From: Verrucomicrobiaceae bacterium
GTDB taxonomy: Bacteria; Verrucomicrobiota; Verrucomicrobiia; Verrucomicrobiales; Akkermansiaceae
DNA: 35,726 nt
Direction of reading: 5' to 3'
Assembly (NCBI GenBank): GCA_029977225.1
Contig: JAPOLH010000009.1
Span: forward strand, 1 to 35,726
The position numbers and the translations under genes were made by a program. The notes below the pieces were generated by a model. It worked only from the letters and a program-made list of their open reading frames with translations. It was not told the origin of the DNA and did no database searches. Each line of letters begins with the position of its first letter. Position 1 is the first letter of the stretch. Below, in pieces: positions 1 to 9,286 of the stretch.

Positions 1-196
1 CCCAAGAAGCCGAAGTGCTCAGCCTCGGCACCGGCGGCAAAGATGAAGATGAGGACTTCCTGTCCGTCGACTTTTACTTCGGTGCCGCCGTATTTCGAGA
101 TAAGCACTTTGTCGCCAACCTTGACGGAGAATTCGATGGTCTTGCCATCTTCATCTTTGCCGCCGGTGCCGAGGCTGAGCACTTCGGCTTCTTGGG
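1..196. repeat. 51-bp perfect inverted repeat at the contig edge (likely assembly fold-back)
   Basis: Bases 1-51 are the exact reverse complement of bases 146-196, separated by 94 bases. The right arm is ordinary groES coding sequence, around codons 36-52. The left arm begins where the last codons of groES should be, so the groES frame runs into an antisense copy of its own middle. A long perfect inverted repeat ending exactly at the first base of the window is what a chimeric read or fold-back at a contig end produces. A genuine inverted duplication is possible but less likely. Everything left of about base 52 should be treated as unreliable. Confidence 0.85.
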
Positions 197-302
197 GTTT
201 TTCCTTTGCGGTGTCGGGAAGGACGATTCCGCCGGCGCTGACGGCGTCGGCTTCAATACGCTTCACGAGTACGCGTTGTCCGAGTGGTTTGATGTTTGCC
301 AT
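52..302 (-). CDS. groES: Co-chaperonin GroES, 3' end missing
   Basis: GroES is the small ring that caps the GroEL folding chamber in the cytoplasm. The minus-strand frame from ATG at 300-302 gives [15 protein letters not shown] followed by the mobile-loop region ([15 protein letters not shown]) and then [23 protein letters not shown]. This is the whole GroES fold except the last ten or so residues of a usual 95-97. After about residue 85 the frame stays open to base 1 but reads through the inverted-repeat artefact, so the true C-terminus is not in the window. It lies 77 bases downstream of dnaK on the same strand, so the two are probably co-transcribed, and groEL would be expected next. The leader is A/C-rich (repeated AAC/ACA) with no Shine-Dalgarno sequence. 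The six-frame track misses it because it has no stop codon. Confidence 0.9.
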
Positions 303-334
303 ATGTTGTTGTGTGTTTGTTGTTGTTTTTGGTG

Positions 335-366
335 AGAGACCACTCCACGTGCGCGGAGTGGAAATT
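335..366 (-). promoter_or_regulatory. CIRCE-like inverted repeat upstream of groES
   Basis: On the minus strand the dnaK-groES gap holds CACTC, ten bases, then GAGTG. The perfect stem is 7 bp (CCACTCC/GGAGTGG, bases 340-346 and 355-361). The classical HrcA operator CIRCE is TTAGCACTC-N9-GAGTGCTAA and normally sits just before groES. Here the core half-sites and the position agree, but the spacing is ten and the outer bases differ. It could be a divergent HrcA operator or simply an intercistronic mRNA hairpin. No U-tract follows in the direction of transcription, so it is not an obvious terminator. Confidence 0.4.
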
Positions 367-379
367 TTTTATCGAATGA

Positions 380-2296
<1,917 letters not shown>

Positions 2297-2529
2297 GAGT
2301 GTGATTTCCTTTCAATTTTGGCCTTTGGGGCCTTTTGGTTCAGACCAGCTTTCGCATCCCTCATGCCAGCATCGACAATTTTTCTGCAACTTATTGATTT
2401 TGAACAAATTAAAAAATTCTGCCATCGACCCGAGACGCTCTATAGTCTCCCCAAAGCGACAAAATGACGCGTTTTTTGCGCGCCAAAGTGTCGCAGTGTC
2501 ATGAAATGCACGTCAGAAATTTTCCGACC

Positions 2530-2559
2530 TTGAAAGATAGTGAATTCCCTTTCTAGGGT
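2530..2559 (+). promoter_or_regulatory. Candidate sigma-70-type promoter for recJ
   Basis: TTGAAA at 2530-2535 and TAGGGT at 2554-2559 are separated by 18 bases. The -35 box is good and the -10 box is weak. The expected transcription start, about 2566, lies only a few bases before the preferred recJ ATG at 2573, so the message would be nearly leaderless. It would also exclude the GTG start at 2540 used in the ORF track. Confidence 0.4.
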
Positions 2560-2572
2560 CCGTTCAGGGGTT

Positions 2573-4273
2573 ATGCGCGTTCAAGCATCGAGATGGATTC
2601 CACGGGGTGAGCCGTTCCAAGCGAATGGCGACGCGCCCTCGGGCGGATTTCCGGCCGTACTCGAGCATTTGGTGCGTCAGCGGGGCCTGCCGGAAGGAGT
2701 CGATTTGGAGGGGTATTTGCGGCCGCGGCTGCGGGATCTGGCCGATCCGTTTCTGATCCCCGACATGCGCCCGGCGGTCGAGCGGATCCTACAGGCCGTG
2801 GATCGCGGTGAAAAAATTTGTATTTACGGTGACTACGATGTCGACGGCGTTTCATCGATCACCCTCATGCGGCGGATCCTGATGGCCTATGGCTTGCAGC
2901 CGCGGCATTTCATTCCGAGACGCGGACCAGAGGGTTACGGCTTGAGCGATGCGGCACTTGAACGTTGCATGGCCGAGGGGCCGAAGCCGGATCTGCTGAT
3001 CACCGTCGACTGCGGAACGGTGTCGATCCCGCAATGTGCGGCGCTGCGTACGGCGGGGGTCGATGTGGTGATTGTCGATCATCATGAGCCGCTGCTCGAC
3101 GGGCGACCTGACTGCTGCGCGTTGGTTAACCCCAAGTGCGGCACAGAATTCACTTATCTCTGCGCGGCCGGCGTGGTGTTCAAGCTGGGTCACGCCTTGC
3201 TGAAAACGCGCCAGACCGATCTCGATCTCAAGGAGCTCATCGATCTCGTCGCGGTGGCAACCATTTCCGACATCGTGCCGATGGTGGGGGAAAACCGATT
3301 GCTCGTGCGCCACGGCTTGCAGCACTTGTCGCGCACGCTCAACCCCGGCCTGCGCGCGCTGCAGGAAGTGGCGGGGATCAGCGGGCTCACCACTTCGATG
3401 GATGTCGGCTTCCGCATCGGGCCGCGACTCAATGCCGCAGGGCGCATGGATGTGCCCGAAGACGCGCTCGAGACGCTCACCACCGATTGCCGCAGGCTCG
3501 CACGCGACCTCGCCTTGAAGCTCGATGATTACAATCGCGAGCGTCAGGCCTTTGAAAACCGCATCCGCACCGATGCGGTCGAGATGCTCAATGAAAGCTT
3601 CGATCCGCAACGCGATCCGGTGATCGTGCTGGGCTCGCGCACTTGGCATCACGGTGTGGTGGGCATCGTCGCCTCAAGGCTCATGCGTCAGTATCACAAG
3701 CCGACCTTCATCATTGCCATCGACGAAGACGGCATCGGCAAAGGCTCGGGCCGCAGCATCGAAGGAGTTTCACTCGTCGAGGCTCTGCGTGCTTGCGATG
3801 ACGACTTGCTCGCGGGTGGAGGTCACGCCATGGCGGCAGGCCTCTCGATCGAGGAGGATAAAATCGATTCATTCCGAAAAAATTTCAGCGACTATGTGCT
3901 GCGTCATACCAGCGAGGAGCAACGCCAGCCGACGCTGATGTATGACATGGAGCTGGGCTTTGATCAGCTGTCACTCGACTTCATGGCCGACTACGACCTG
4001 CTGCAACCCTTCGGCAACGGCAACCCGCAGCCGGTTTTCATTTCACGGCGCGTGGGCCTGAGCCGTTCGCCGCAGCACATGAAAAACCATCACCTGCGCC
4101 TGATGCTGCGTCAGGGTTATCACGAACAGGACGCGGTCTTTTTCGGCGGCGGCGAGCACCCCTTGCCCGATCCACCCTGGGACATCGCCTACACCATCGA
4201 CCGCAACCACTTTCGCGGCCGCACGACCCTTCAGCTCGTCATCCAAGCCGTCCGCGCAGCGGAGGAGTGTTGA
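2573..4273 (+). CDS. recJ: Single-stranded-DNA-specific exonuclease RecJ
   Basis: RecJ degrades single-stranded DNA 5' to 3' in recombinational and mismatch repair. From the ATG at 2573 the protein has 566 residues, a normal RecJ length. The DHH phosphoesterase core shows YGDYDVDG (residues 85-92), LITVDCGT and the signature DHHEP (169-173). The DHHA1 domain carries SGRSIEGVSL and GGGHAMAAG, and a C-terminal OB-like domain contains QPFGNGNPQPVF. The ORF track starts at an upstream GTG (2540). I prefer 2573 because CAGGGG lies just before it and the candidate -10 box falls inside the longer version. It is divergent from dnaK and monocistronic as far as I can see. No terminator is visible after the stop. 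Confidence 0.95.
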   Translation: MRVQASRWIPRGEPFQANGDAPSGGFPAVLEHLVRQRGLPEGVDLEGYLRPRLRDLADPFLIPDMRPAVERILQAVDRGEKICIYGDYDVDGVSSITLMRRILMAYGLQPRHFIPRRGPEGYGLSDAALERCMAEGPKPDLLITVDCGTVSIPQCAALRTAGVDVVIVDHHEPLLDGRPDCCALVNPKCGTEFTYLCAAGVVFKLGHALLKTRQTDLDLKELIDLVAVATISDIVPMVGENRLLVRHGLQHLSRTLNPGLRALQEVAGISGLTTSMDVGFRIGPRLNAAGRMDVPEDALETLTTDCRRLARDLALKLDDYNRERQAFENRIRTDAVEMLNESFDPQRDPVIVLGSRTWHHGVVGIVASRLMRQYHKPTFIIAIDEDGIGKGSGRSIEGVSLVEALRACDDDLLAGGGHAMAAGLSIEEDKIDSFRKNFSDYVLRHTSEEQRQPTLMYDMELGFDQLSLDFMADYDLLQPFGNGNPQPVFISRRVGLSRSPQHMKNHHLRLMLRQGYHEQDAVFFGGGEHPLPDPPWDIAYTIDRNHFRGRTTLQLVIQAVRAAEEC

Positions 4274-4734
4274 GGGGAAGAGTTATTGGTTATTTGTGAT
4301 TGGTGATTGGGAGAGAGCAAGAAGAGGCCGCAACTTTACAAGTGGGGCATGGAACATTCTGTTCCAAGTGCTGTACGGCCAATGTTCCAGTCGACTCATC
4401 TGAGAAAAAATTTTTTTGAAAATGGCGGCCAATATTCCAAATCGTGTCGCAAAATGGAATCATCGCCACGATTTTTGAGTCCTGCCTTGGATCATTTTTT
4501 CCTGCTCGGCCGATAGGATCGGGCAATTACATGGCCGGCATTAAAACAGCAGAACTACAATTTCGAGCGATCGCACCAGACTAAGCCTGTGGGAAAGCGC
4601 CATAGAAGAAAAAATCGGGGGTTTTTGGCGAAAGCATCGGTGCCGTGAGTCGCATCGCCCTACCTGGGTTGCAGTGGCGGGCTGGTGCAACCATTTCACC
4701 TTTTTTAACTTTTCTTAAATTTTTTCCCTTGCGC
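4274..4734. other. Non-coding stretch with short palindromes and near-repeats
   Basis: No convincing gene is present. The stretch begins with an ATTGG/TTATTG-rich simple sequence (about 4282-4311). A perfect palindrome TGGAACA-TTC-TGTTCCA lies at 4350-4366. The 14-base element CGGCCAATRTTCCA occurs at 4376-4389 and again exactly 50 bases later at 4426-4439. The second copy can also pair with TGGAAT at 4455-4460. All share the word TGGAAYATT or its complement. This could be a dispersed intergenic repeat or an operator cluster. The ORFs called here on both strands (69-78 residues) have no recognisable content. From 4500 to 4700 I see nothing else, and 4690-4730 is T-rich. Confidence 0.45.
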
Positions 4735-4902
4735 GGATGAGGCATGTGGGTTACAGGTCCCTCGTCGCAAGACAAGGCGGTCCGACTGAGATGCCCTTCA
4801 GGTTATTGGGTTTTTCCTGCTGGGATGATCGGTCGGGCCGCTTCTTTTTTACTGGGCTCCGCCGATGGCGAGCTTATCCGATCCACCGCCCGAGAAGGGC
4901 AT
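4735..4902 (+). ncRNA. Possible structured leader upstream of the FAH/pqi operon
   Basis: Several complementary segments are packed together. GATGAGG (4736-4742) can pair with CCTCGTC (4760-4766, one G-U pair). ATGCCCTTC (4791-4799) is perfectly complementary to GAAGGGCAT (4894-4902). GCTCCGCC/GGCGAGC near 4855-4873 forms a bulged hairpin between these arms. The short GGCAT at 4741-4745 could also pair with the 5' half of ATGCCCTTC, which would allow two alternative folds. I do not recognise a known riboswitch, SRP, 6S or RNase P core. The call is inference from base pairing by eye only. Confidence 0.25.
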
Positions 4903-4920
4903 TTTCCCGCGAAATGGGGA

Positions 4921-4949
4921 TTGGGTCAGGGTCAAAAACCTGCTAGAAG
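4921..4949 (+). promoter_or_regulatory. Candidate promoter directly before the FAH-family gene
   Basis: TTGGGT (4921-4926), a 17-base spacer and TAGAAG (4944-4949) resemble a sigma-70 promoter. The projected start site falls at about the A of the ATG at 4956, which would make the transcript leaderless. If this is the promoter, the possible structured region upstream would not be in the mRNA, so the two calls compete. Confidence 0.3.
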
Positions 4950-4955
4950 TGAGCC

Positions 4956-5816
4956 ATGAGATTGATCCGTTTTGGTGATTCCGGCCGTGAAGAGCCGGGG
5001 GTTTTGCTGCCGGACGGGCGGCGGGTGGATGCCAGCGGCGAATTTCATGATTACGACGAGGGTTTTTTTGCCTCGGGCGGCCTTGAGGGCCTGGCCGAGT
5101 GGGTGGCGGATGGCTGCCCCGGTGGGGCCTTGGTCGATCCTGCGGCGCGGCTGGGCCCGCCGGTGAACCGGCCGTCAAAGATCGTCTGTGTCGGGAAAAA
5201 TTATTTGGATCACGCCAAGGAAATGGGCGGTGAAATCCCCTCCGAGCCGGTGCTTTTCATGAAGGCCAGCAGCGCGTGGAGCGGTCCGCACGACGATGTA
5301 ATCATTCCGCGCGGTGGCACGAAAGTGGATTACGAAGTCGAGCTGGCCCTGGTGATCGGCCGCACGGCATCGTGCATCGACGAGCGCGAGGCGATGGATC
5401 ATGTGGCGGGCTACTCGGTGTTTTGCGATTATTCCGAGAGGTCGTTTCAATTGGAGGGTGGGGGTCAGTGGACCAAGGGCAAAAGTGCCGACAGTTTTGC
5501 GCCGATGGGGCCATGGTTGGTGACCGGCGATGAGGTGGCTGATCCGCAAAAACTTCGGCTTTGGTGCAAGGTGAATGGCGAATTGCGACAGAATAGTTGG
5601 ACTGGCGACATGATGTGTTCCGTGCGGCAGCTGGTGGCCTACATCAGCCGCTTCATGACTTTGCTGCCGGGAGACGTGGTCGCGACCGGCACGCCGGCGG
5701 GCGTGGCCTTGGGCATGGCGCCGCCGCGTTATCTGCAGGCGGGGGATTTTGTCGAATGCGGCATTGAAGGCCTTGGCGAGTTGGCGCAACGCGTGGTGGC
5801 GTATCATGAAACATGA
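4956..5816 (+). CDS. Fumarylacetoacetate hydrolase (FAH) family protein
   Basis: The FAH superfamily comprises metal-dependent hydrolases, isomerases, decarboxylases and lyases acting on 2-oxo or 2,4-dioxo acids. The 286 residues have a short N-terminal domain and then the catalytic fold: GKNYLDHAKEMG (80-91), the metal-ligand pair in DYEVEL (E127, E129), a likely third acid in CDYSER (D158), GPWLVTGDE, and the closing LLPGDVVATGTPAGVALG. The N-terminus resembles members annotated as ureidoglycolate lyase or 2-hydroxyhepta-2,4-diene-1,7-dioate isomerase, but the substrate cannot be read from sequence. Its stop overlaps the pqiA-like start by four bases (ATGA), so it is translationally coupled to the Pqi genes. 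I know of no functional reason for that link. Confidence 0.9.
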   Translation: MRLIRFGDSGREEPGVLLPDGRRVDASGEFHDYDEGFFASGGLEGLAEWVADGCPGGALVDPAARLGPPVNRPSKIVCVGKNYLDHAKEMGGEIPSEPVLFMKASSAWSGPHDDVIIPRGGTKVDYEVELALVIGRTASCIDEREAMDHVAGYSVFCDYSERSFQLEGGGQWTKGKSADSFAPMGPWLVTGDEVADPQKLRLWCKVNGELRQNSWTGDMMCSVRQLVAYISRFMTLLPGDVVATGTPAGVALGMAPPRYLQAGDFVECGIEGLGELAQRVVAYHET

Positions 5817-6475
5817 AGGCCGGTTTTTCCAAAACCTGGAAGGCCTTGCTCTCGTGGCCGAAACCACTAGGCGCGCGCTATGCTGCCTGCGAATTTTGTG
5901 ACACCTTGCACGAAGCCGGAACGCTCGAAGAGGGTGCCGCCGCACGCTGCATCCGCTGCGGCAAAGTACTTTACCAGAATCGCGTGGCTTCGCTGACAAG
6001 GGCTTCGGCTTGCTCGCTTGCGGCGTTGATTCTGATGGCGCTCGCGCATGTGTTTCCCTTTCTCACGATGGACGCCGCGACGCTGCGCAAAAGCCTCACA
6101 CTGCTGGGCGCGGCGGTCGCACTGATCGATGAAGGCACGCCGGTGCTGGGCATCGCGATCGTGCTTTTCACCATCGTCGCGCCATTTGTGCTGGCCGGCG
6201 GGATGCTGTATGTGAGCCTGCCGCTGATGTTTGGCCGTCTGCTTCCCGGCTCCTTCACGATCGCCAAGTGGATGCACCTCAGCGAGCCATGGAACATGGT
6301 CGAGGTGTTCCTGCTCGGCGTGTTGGTGAGTTTGTTGAAATTGGCACAAGTGGCGGATGTCACTTTCGGCATCGGCTTTTGGGCCTTTGCGGGCTTGATG
6401 CTGTGCTTGGCATTTGCGGTGGCGGGCATCGATCGCGAAGAACTTTGGGACCGCATGGAGGTGGCGCGAAGATGA
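5813..6475 (+). CDS. Paraquat-inducible protein A-like membrane protein, first half-size copy
   Basis: PqiA is the inner-membrane partner of the PqiB tunnel in an intermembrane lipid-transport system. The 220 residues contain one PqiA unit: an N-terminal zinc ribbon with C26-x2-C29 and C46-x2-C49, then about four hydrophobic segments, among them ACSLAALILMALAHVFPFL and IAIVLFTIVAPFVLAGGMLY. The characteristic MVEVFLLGVLVSLLKL stretch of the family is present. E. coli PqiA carries two such units in one chain of about 417 residues; here they are separate genes. The ATG overlaps the preceding stop as ATGA, and its own TGA overlaps the next ATG. Both are marks of a tightly coupled operon. Confidence 0.88.
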   Translation: MKAGFSKTWKALLSWPKPLGARYAACEFCDTLHEAGTLEEGAAARCIRCGKVLYQNRVASLTRASACSLAALILMALAHVFPFLTMDAATLRKSLTLLGAAVALIDEGTPVLGIAIVLFTIVAPFVLAGGMLYVSLPLMFGRLLPGSFTIAKWMHLSEPWNMVEVFLLGVLVSLLKLAQVADVTFGIGFWAFAGLMLCLAFAVAGIDREELWDRMEVARR

Positions 6476-7122
6476 GCGGGCATTTTGAAAAAGCAGCCGA
6501 TCGCGGGCTTGCAGGCTGCCATGTCTGCGGCCGTGTCGCGGAGGTGACTTTGGAAAATTGCCCGCGCTGTGCGAGCAAGCTCGAGCTGCGCAAGTCCAAC
6601 AGCATCCAAAACACCGTGGCGCTGATGGCAGCCGCCATGGCCCTCTACATTCCCTCGCACATTTTGCCGATCATGACCGTCGTCGAGATCGGCGTGGTGA
6701 CGCCCAATACGATCATCGGGGGCATGATGACCTTTTGGCGCACCGGCGCTTATCCGATCGCGATCGTGATTTTCACCGCCTCCATCCTCATTCCGATTCT
6801 CAAAATCGCGGCCCTCAGCTGGCTCTGCGCAGCGGCGGCCGGCTGGATTCACCCGTCGCCGACCGCACTGGGCCGACTGCACGGCATCACCGAGTTGCTC
6901 GGCCGCTGGTCGATGATCGACATTTTCGTGGTCGGCATTCTCGTCTCGTTGGTACAGCTGGGAAACTACATGAGCATCACCCCCGGGCCGGGAGCGCTTG
7001 CATTCGCAGGGGTGGTCATGCTTACCATGTTCGCGGCGATGAGCTTCGATCCTCGTTTGCTATGGGATCGGCTCGATGAAATGGCCAAGGATCCACTGAC
7101 CTCGAAAGACCAAAGCCCTTGA
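6472..7122 (+). CDS. Paraquat-inducible protein A-like membrane protein, second half-size copy
   Basis: This is the second single-unit PqiA, 216 residues from the ATG at 6472. The ORF track begins it at 6268, but that extension is a shadow of the preceding gene. The zinc ribbon has C16-x2-C19 and C30-x2-C33, followed by four hydrophobic stretches (VALMAAAMALYIPSHILPIM, IAIVIFTASILIPILKIAAL, MIDIFVVGILVSLVQLGNY, ALAFAGVVMLTMFAAMSF). The start overlaps the upstream stop by four bases. Together the two genes correspond to the N- and C-terminal halves of E. coli PqiA and may form a heterodimer in the inner membrane. Confidence 0.9.
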   Translation: MSGHFEKAADRGLAGCHVCGRVAEVTLENCPRCASKLELRKSNSIQNTVALMAAAMALYIPSHILPIMTVVEIGVVTPNTIIGGMMTFWRTGAYPIAIVIFTASILIPILKIAALSWLCAAAAGWIHPSPTALGRLHGITELLGRWSMIDIFVVGILVSLVQLGNYMSITPGPGALAFAGVVMLTMFAAMSFDPRLLWDRLDEMAKDPLTSKDQSP

Positions 7123-8678
7123 GCGATAAACCGACATCACCAAAAGCACCCAAGCCCGAGATCCAGCGCGCCAAGCGTTGGAATGCCGTGTGGGTGGTGC
7201 CGATCGTGGCCCTGCTGCTTGGTATTTGGTTGCTGTATCGGAATTTCACCGCGCAAGGCGAGGTTGTGCATGTGCGCTTCGAGACGGCGGACGGCATCGA
7301 GGCGGGAAAAACCGAAGTGCGTTGCCGCTCAGTGAAGGTCGGCATGGTGCGACATGTGAAACTGGCGGATGATTTGAAGTCGGTGATGGTCGATATTGAT
7401 GTCGATCGTGATGAAGAGAATCTGCTGCGCAAAGGCACACGCTTTTGGGTCGTGCGGCCACGGATCACCGGTACCGAACTTTCCGGCGTCTCAACGCTAA
7501 TCACTGGTGCTTACATCGAGCTCGATCCGGGGCCTGCGAATGCGCCGCGTGACGAATCCTTCAAAGGCCTTGAAACCCCCCCTGCCACAAACCGCAATGT
7601 GCCGGGACTGCGGCTCACGCTCGTCGCCGATCAGGCCGGATCGCTGGCCACCGGAGCACCAATTTATTTTCGCGGATTCGAAGTCGGCCGCATCGAAGGC
7701 CGCAAGTTGAGCGAGGATGGATCGCAGGTCAGCTACGATGCCTTCATTGGCGAAACCTACAGCGGCTTGGTCACGGAAAACACGCGCTTCTGGAACACCA
7801 GCGGCATCGACATCAGCGCCGGTGCCGATGGCTTCAAGCTGCGCACGCCCTCATTCCAAGCCATGATTTCCGGCGGCGTTTCTTTTGGCGTGACGCAAGG
7901 CGAGGAACCGGGTGCCGCAGCTACCGATGGCCGCTCGTTCACGCTCTACAAGGATGAGGAGTTCGCCAAAAAATCCTCCTTCGATCCGACGATGCGCCTG
8001 TTGTTGCTGTTTGACCAAACCGTGCGCGGCCTCAGCGAAAGAGCACCGGTCGAATACCGCGGCATCACGATCGGTCGCGTGTCGCGCATTTCCTTCGACC
8101 TCATGCCCGGCGCGCAAAACATGTCGGTGCCGGTGTTGATCGAGATCGATCCGCGCCTGATGGTTCCGGAAAATCCGAACAAAGAAAAAGATGCCGACAT
8201 CGCCTTCATCCGTCAGGCGGTCGACAAAGGCCTGCGCGGCGCATTGAAAACCGGCAGCCTCATCACCGGCGCGCTTTTTGTGGATCTTGATTATTACGAC
8301 GATGTCTTGCCGCAAGGCATGGGCAAGGTCGGCGAGTTCGACACCGTGCCGACGGTCTCGTCCGGTCTCGCACAACTTGAAGCAAAACTTTCTGCGGTAC
8401 TCGACAAGTTCCAGGCTTTGGAAATCGACAAGGCGGTGACCGGCATCGGCGCGGCCGCCAAGGAAATCGAAGCGACCGCCGCCGCCACACGAAAGTCGGT
8501 CTCAAGCCTTGGGCCCGATGGCCCGATGCAAGGCGACATGTTGCGCGTGCTGGACGAACTGCGCGCATCGCTGCGCTCGCTCAAATCGGTCACCAACACG
8601 ATCGAAGAAAAACCCAATGCCTTGCTCTTCGGTCGCGAGTCATCAAACAATCCGGTGCCCAAGAAAGCCGAACGCTAA
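7119..8678 (+). CDS. pqiB: PqiB-type MCE (MlaD) domain protein
   Basis: PqiB proteins form hexameric MCE tubes that bridge the periplasm and carry lipids between the membranes. The 519 residues show an N-terminal membrane anchor (VWVVPIVALLLGIWLLY, about residues 24-40). Three successive MCE repeats start near VVHVRFETADGIEAG, LRLTLVADQAGSLATG and LLLLFDQTVRGLSERAP. A helical C-terminus ends in RVLDELRASLRSLKSV and EEKPNALLFGRE. Three MCE domains match E. coli PqiB (546 residues) rather than single-domain MlaD. The likely start is a TTG at 7119 that overlaps the previous stop as TTGA, implying coupled and perhaps lower-level translation. Confidence 0.93.
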   Translation: MSDKPTSPKAPKPEIQRAKRWNAVWVVPIVALLLGIWLLYRNFTAQGEVVHVRFETADGIEAGKTEVRCRSVKVGMVRHVKLADDLKSVMVDIDVDRDEENLLRKGTRFWVVRPRITGTELSGVSTLITGAYIELDPGPANAPRDESFKGLETPPATNRNVPGLRLTLVADQAGSLATGAPIYFRGFEVGRIEGRKLSEDGSQVSYDAFIGETYSGLVTENTRFWNTSGIDISAGADGFKLRTPSFQAMISGGVSFGVTQGEEPGAAATDGRSFTLYKDEEFAKKSSFDPTMRLLLLFDQTVRGLSERAPVEYRGITIGRVSRISFDLMPGAQNMSVPVLIEIDPRLMVPENPNKEKDADIAFIRQAVDKGLRGALKTGSLITGALFVDLDYYDDVLPQGMGKVGEFDTVPTVSSGLAQLEAKLSAVLDKFQALEIDKAVTGIGAAAKEIEATAAATRKSVSSLGPDGPMQGDMLRVLDELRASLRSLKSVTNTIEEKPNALLFGRESSNNPVPKKAER

Positions 8679-8691
8679 AACATTCGCCGCC

Positions 8692-9249
8692 ATGATCACC
8701 CGCACCCTTTCCCTGTTCATCGGCATCCTGCTCGCCGGCTGCGCCACTTCGTCCAAATCATTCTATGTCCTCACTGCCGACGGATCTGCGCCATCCGGCA
8801 GCGGCATGGGCATCGGCGTTGGACCGATCGCGCTCGCCGAATACATCGATCGCCCGAACCTCGTCATCGCCGAGTCGCCCAACCAACTCAGCATCGCCGA
8901 CGATCACCGCTGGGCCGGCGATCTTGGCTCATCGGTGGCACGCGTCACCGCTGCCAACCTCGGTCGCCGTCTCGGCACCGGCAATGTGCGCACCTACCCG
9001 TGGCGCGATGACAACGGCCTGCGTTATCAAGTGACCATCGACATCCGCCAGCTTCACGGATCGGGCGACGGTCATGCGGTCATCGAGGCTGGCTGGCGGA
9101 TTTACGCGCTGCCCGAACGCAGGGTCGCTGCGGCAAGAACCTTCGTCGATCGCGAGCCCTTGCAAGCAGATGGCTACCCGGCACTCGTCGCCGCGCAATC
9201 GAAGTTGCTCTCGAGGCTCGCCGCCGACATCGCATCGGCGATGAAATAA
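8692..9249 (+). CDS. pqiC: PqiC-like lipoprotein (ABC-type transport auxiliary family)
   Basis: The 185-residue lipoprotein starts at the ATG at 8692; the ORF track's longer version from 8509 overlaps pqiB and is a shadow. A signal peptide ends in the lipobox LLAGC (C17). A domain with the family hallmarks follows: SFYVLTADG, GVGPIALAEYIDRPNLV and DHRWAGDLGSSVARVTAANL. In E. coli PqiC is an outer-membrane-anchored partner that docks PqiB. The gene sits 13 bases after pqiB on the same strand and completes a PqiA-PqiA-PqiB-PqiC set. No Shine-Dalgarno sequence is visible. Confidence 0.9.
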   Translation: MITRTLSLFIGILLAGCATSSKSFYVLTADGSAPSGSGMGIGVGPIALAEYIDRPNLVIAESPNQLSIADDHRWAGDLGSSVARVTAANLGRRLGTGNVRTYPWRDDNGLRYQVTIDIRQLHGSGDGHAVIEAGWRIYALPERRVAAARTFVDREPLQADGYPALVAAQSKLLSRLAADIASAMK

Positions 9250-9286
9250 GCCGCACGCGAAACGCGCAAAAATACAAACGGCGATC

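Noticed and set aside
4350-4366. LexA (SOS) box at the TGGAACA/TGTTCCA palindrome
   Set aside because: The half-site spacing and orientation do not match the LexA motifs I know, and the position after recJ is not a promoter of a recognised SOS gene.
4307-4959. Small ORFs of 64-78 residues in the recJ-FAH gap
   Set aside because: No recognisable content, overlapping one another on both strands, and they cross palindromic sequence.
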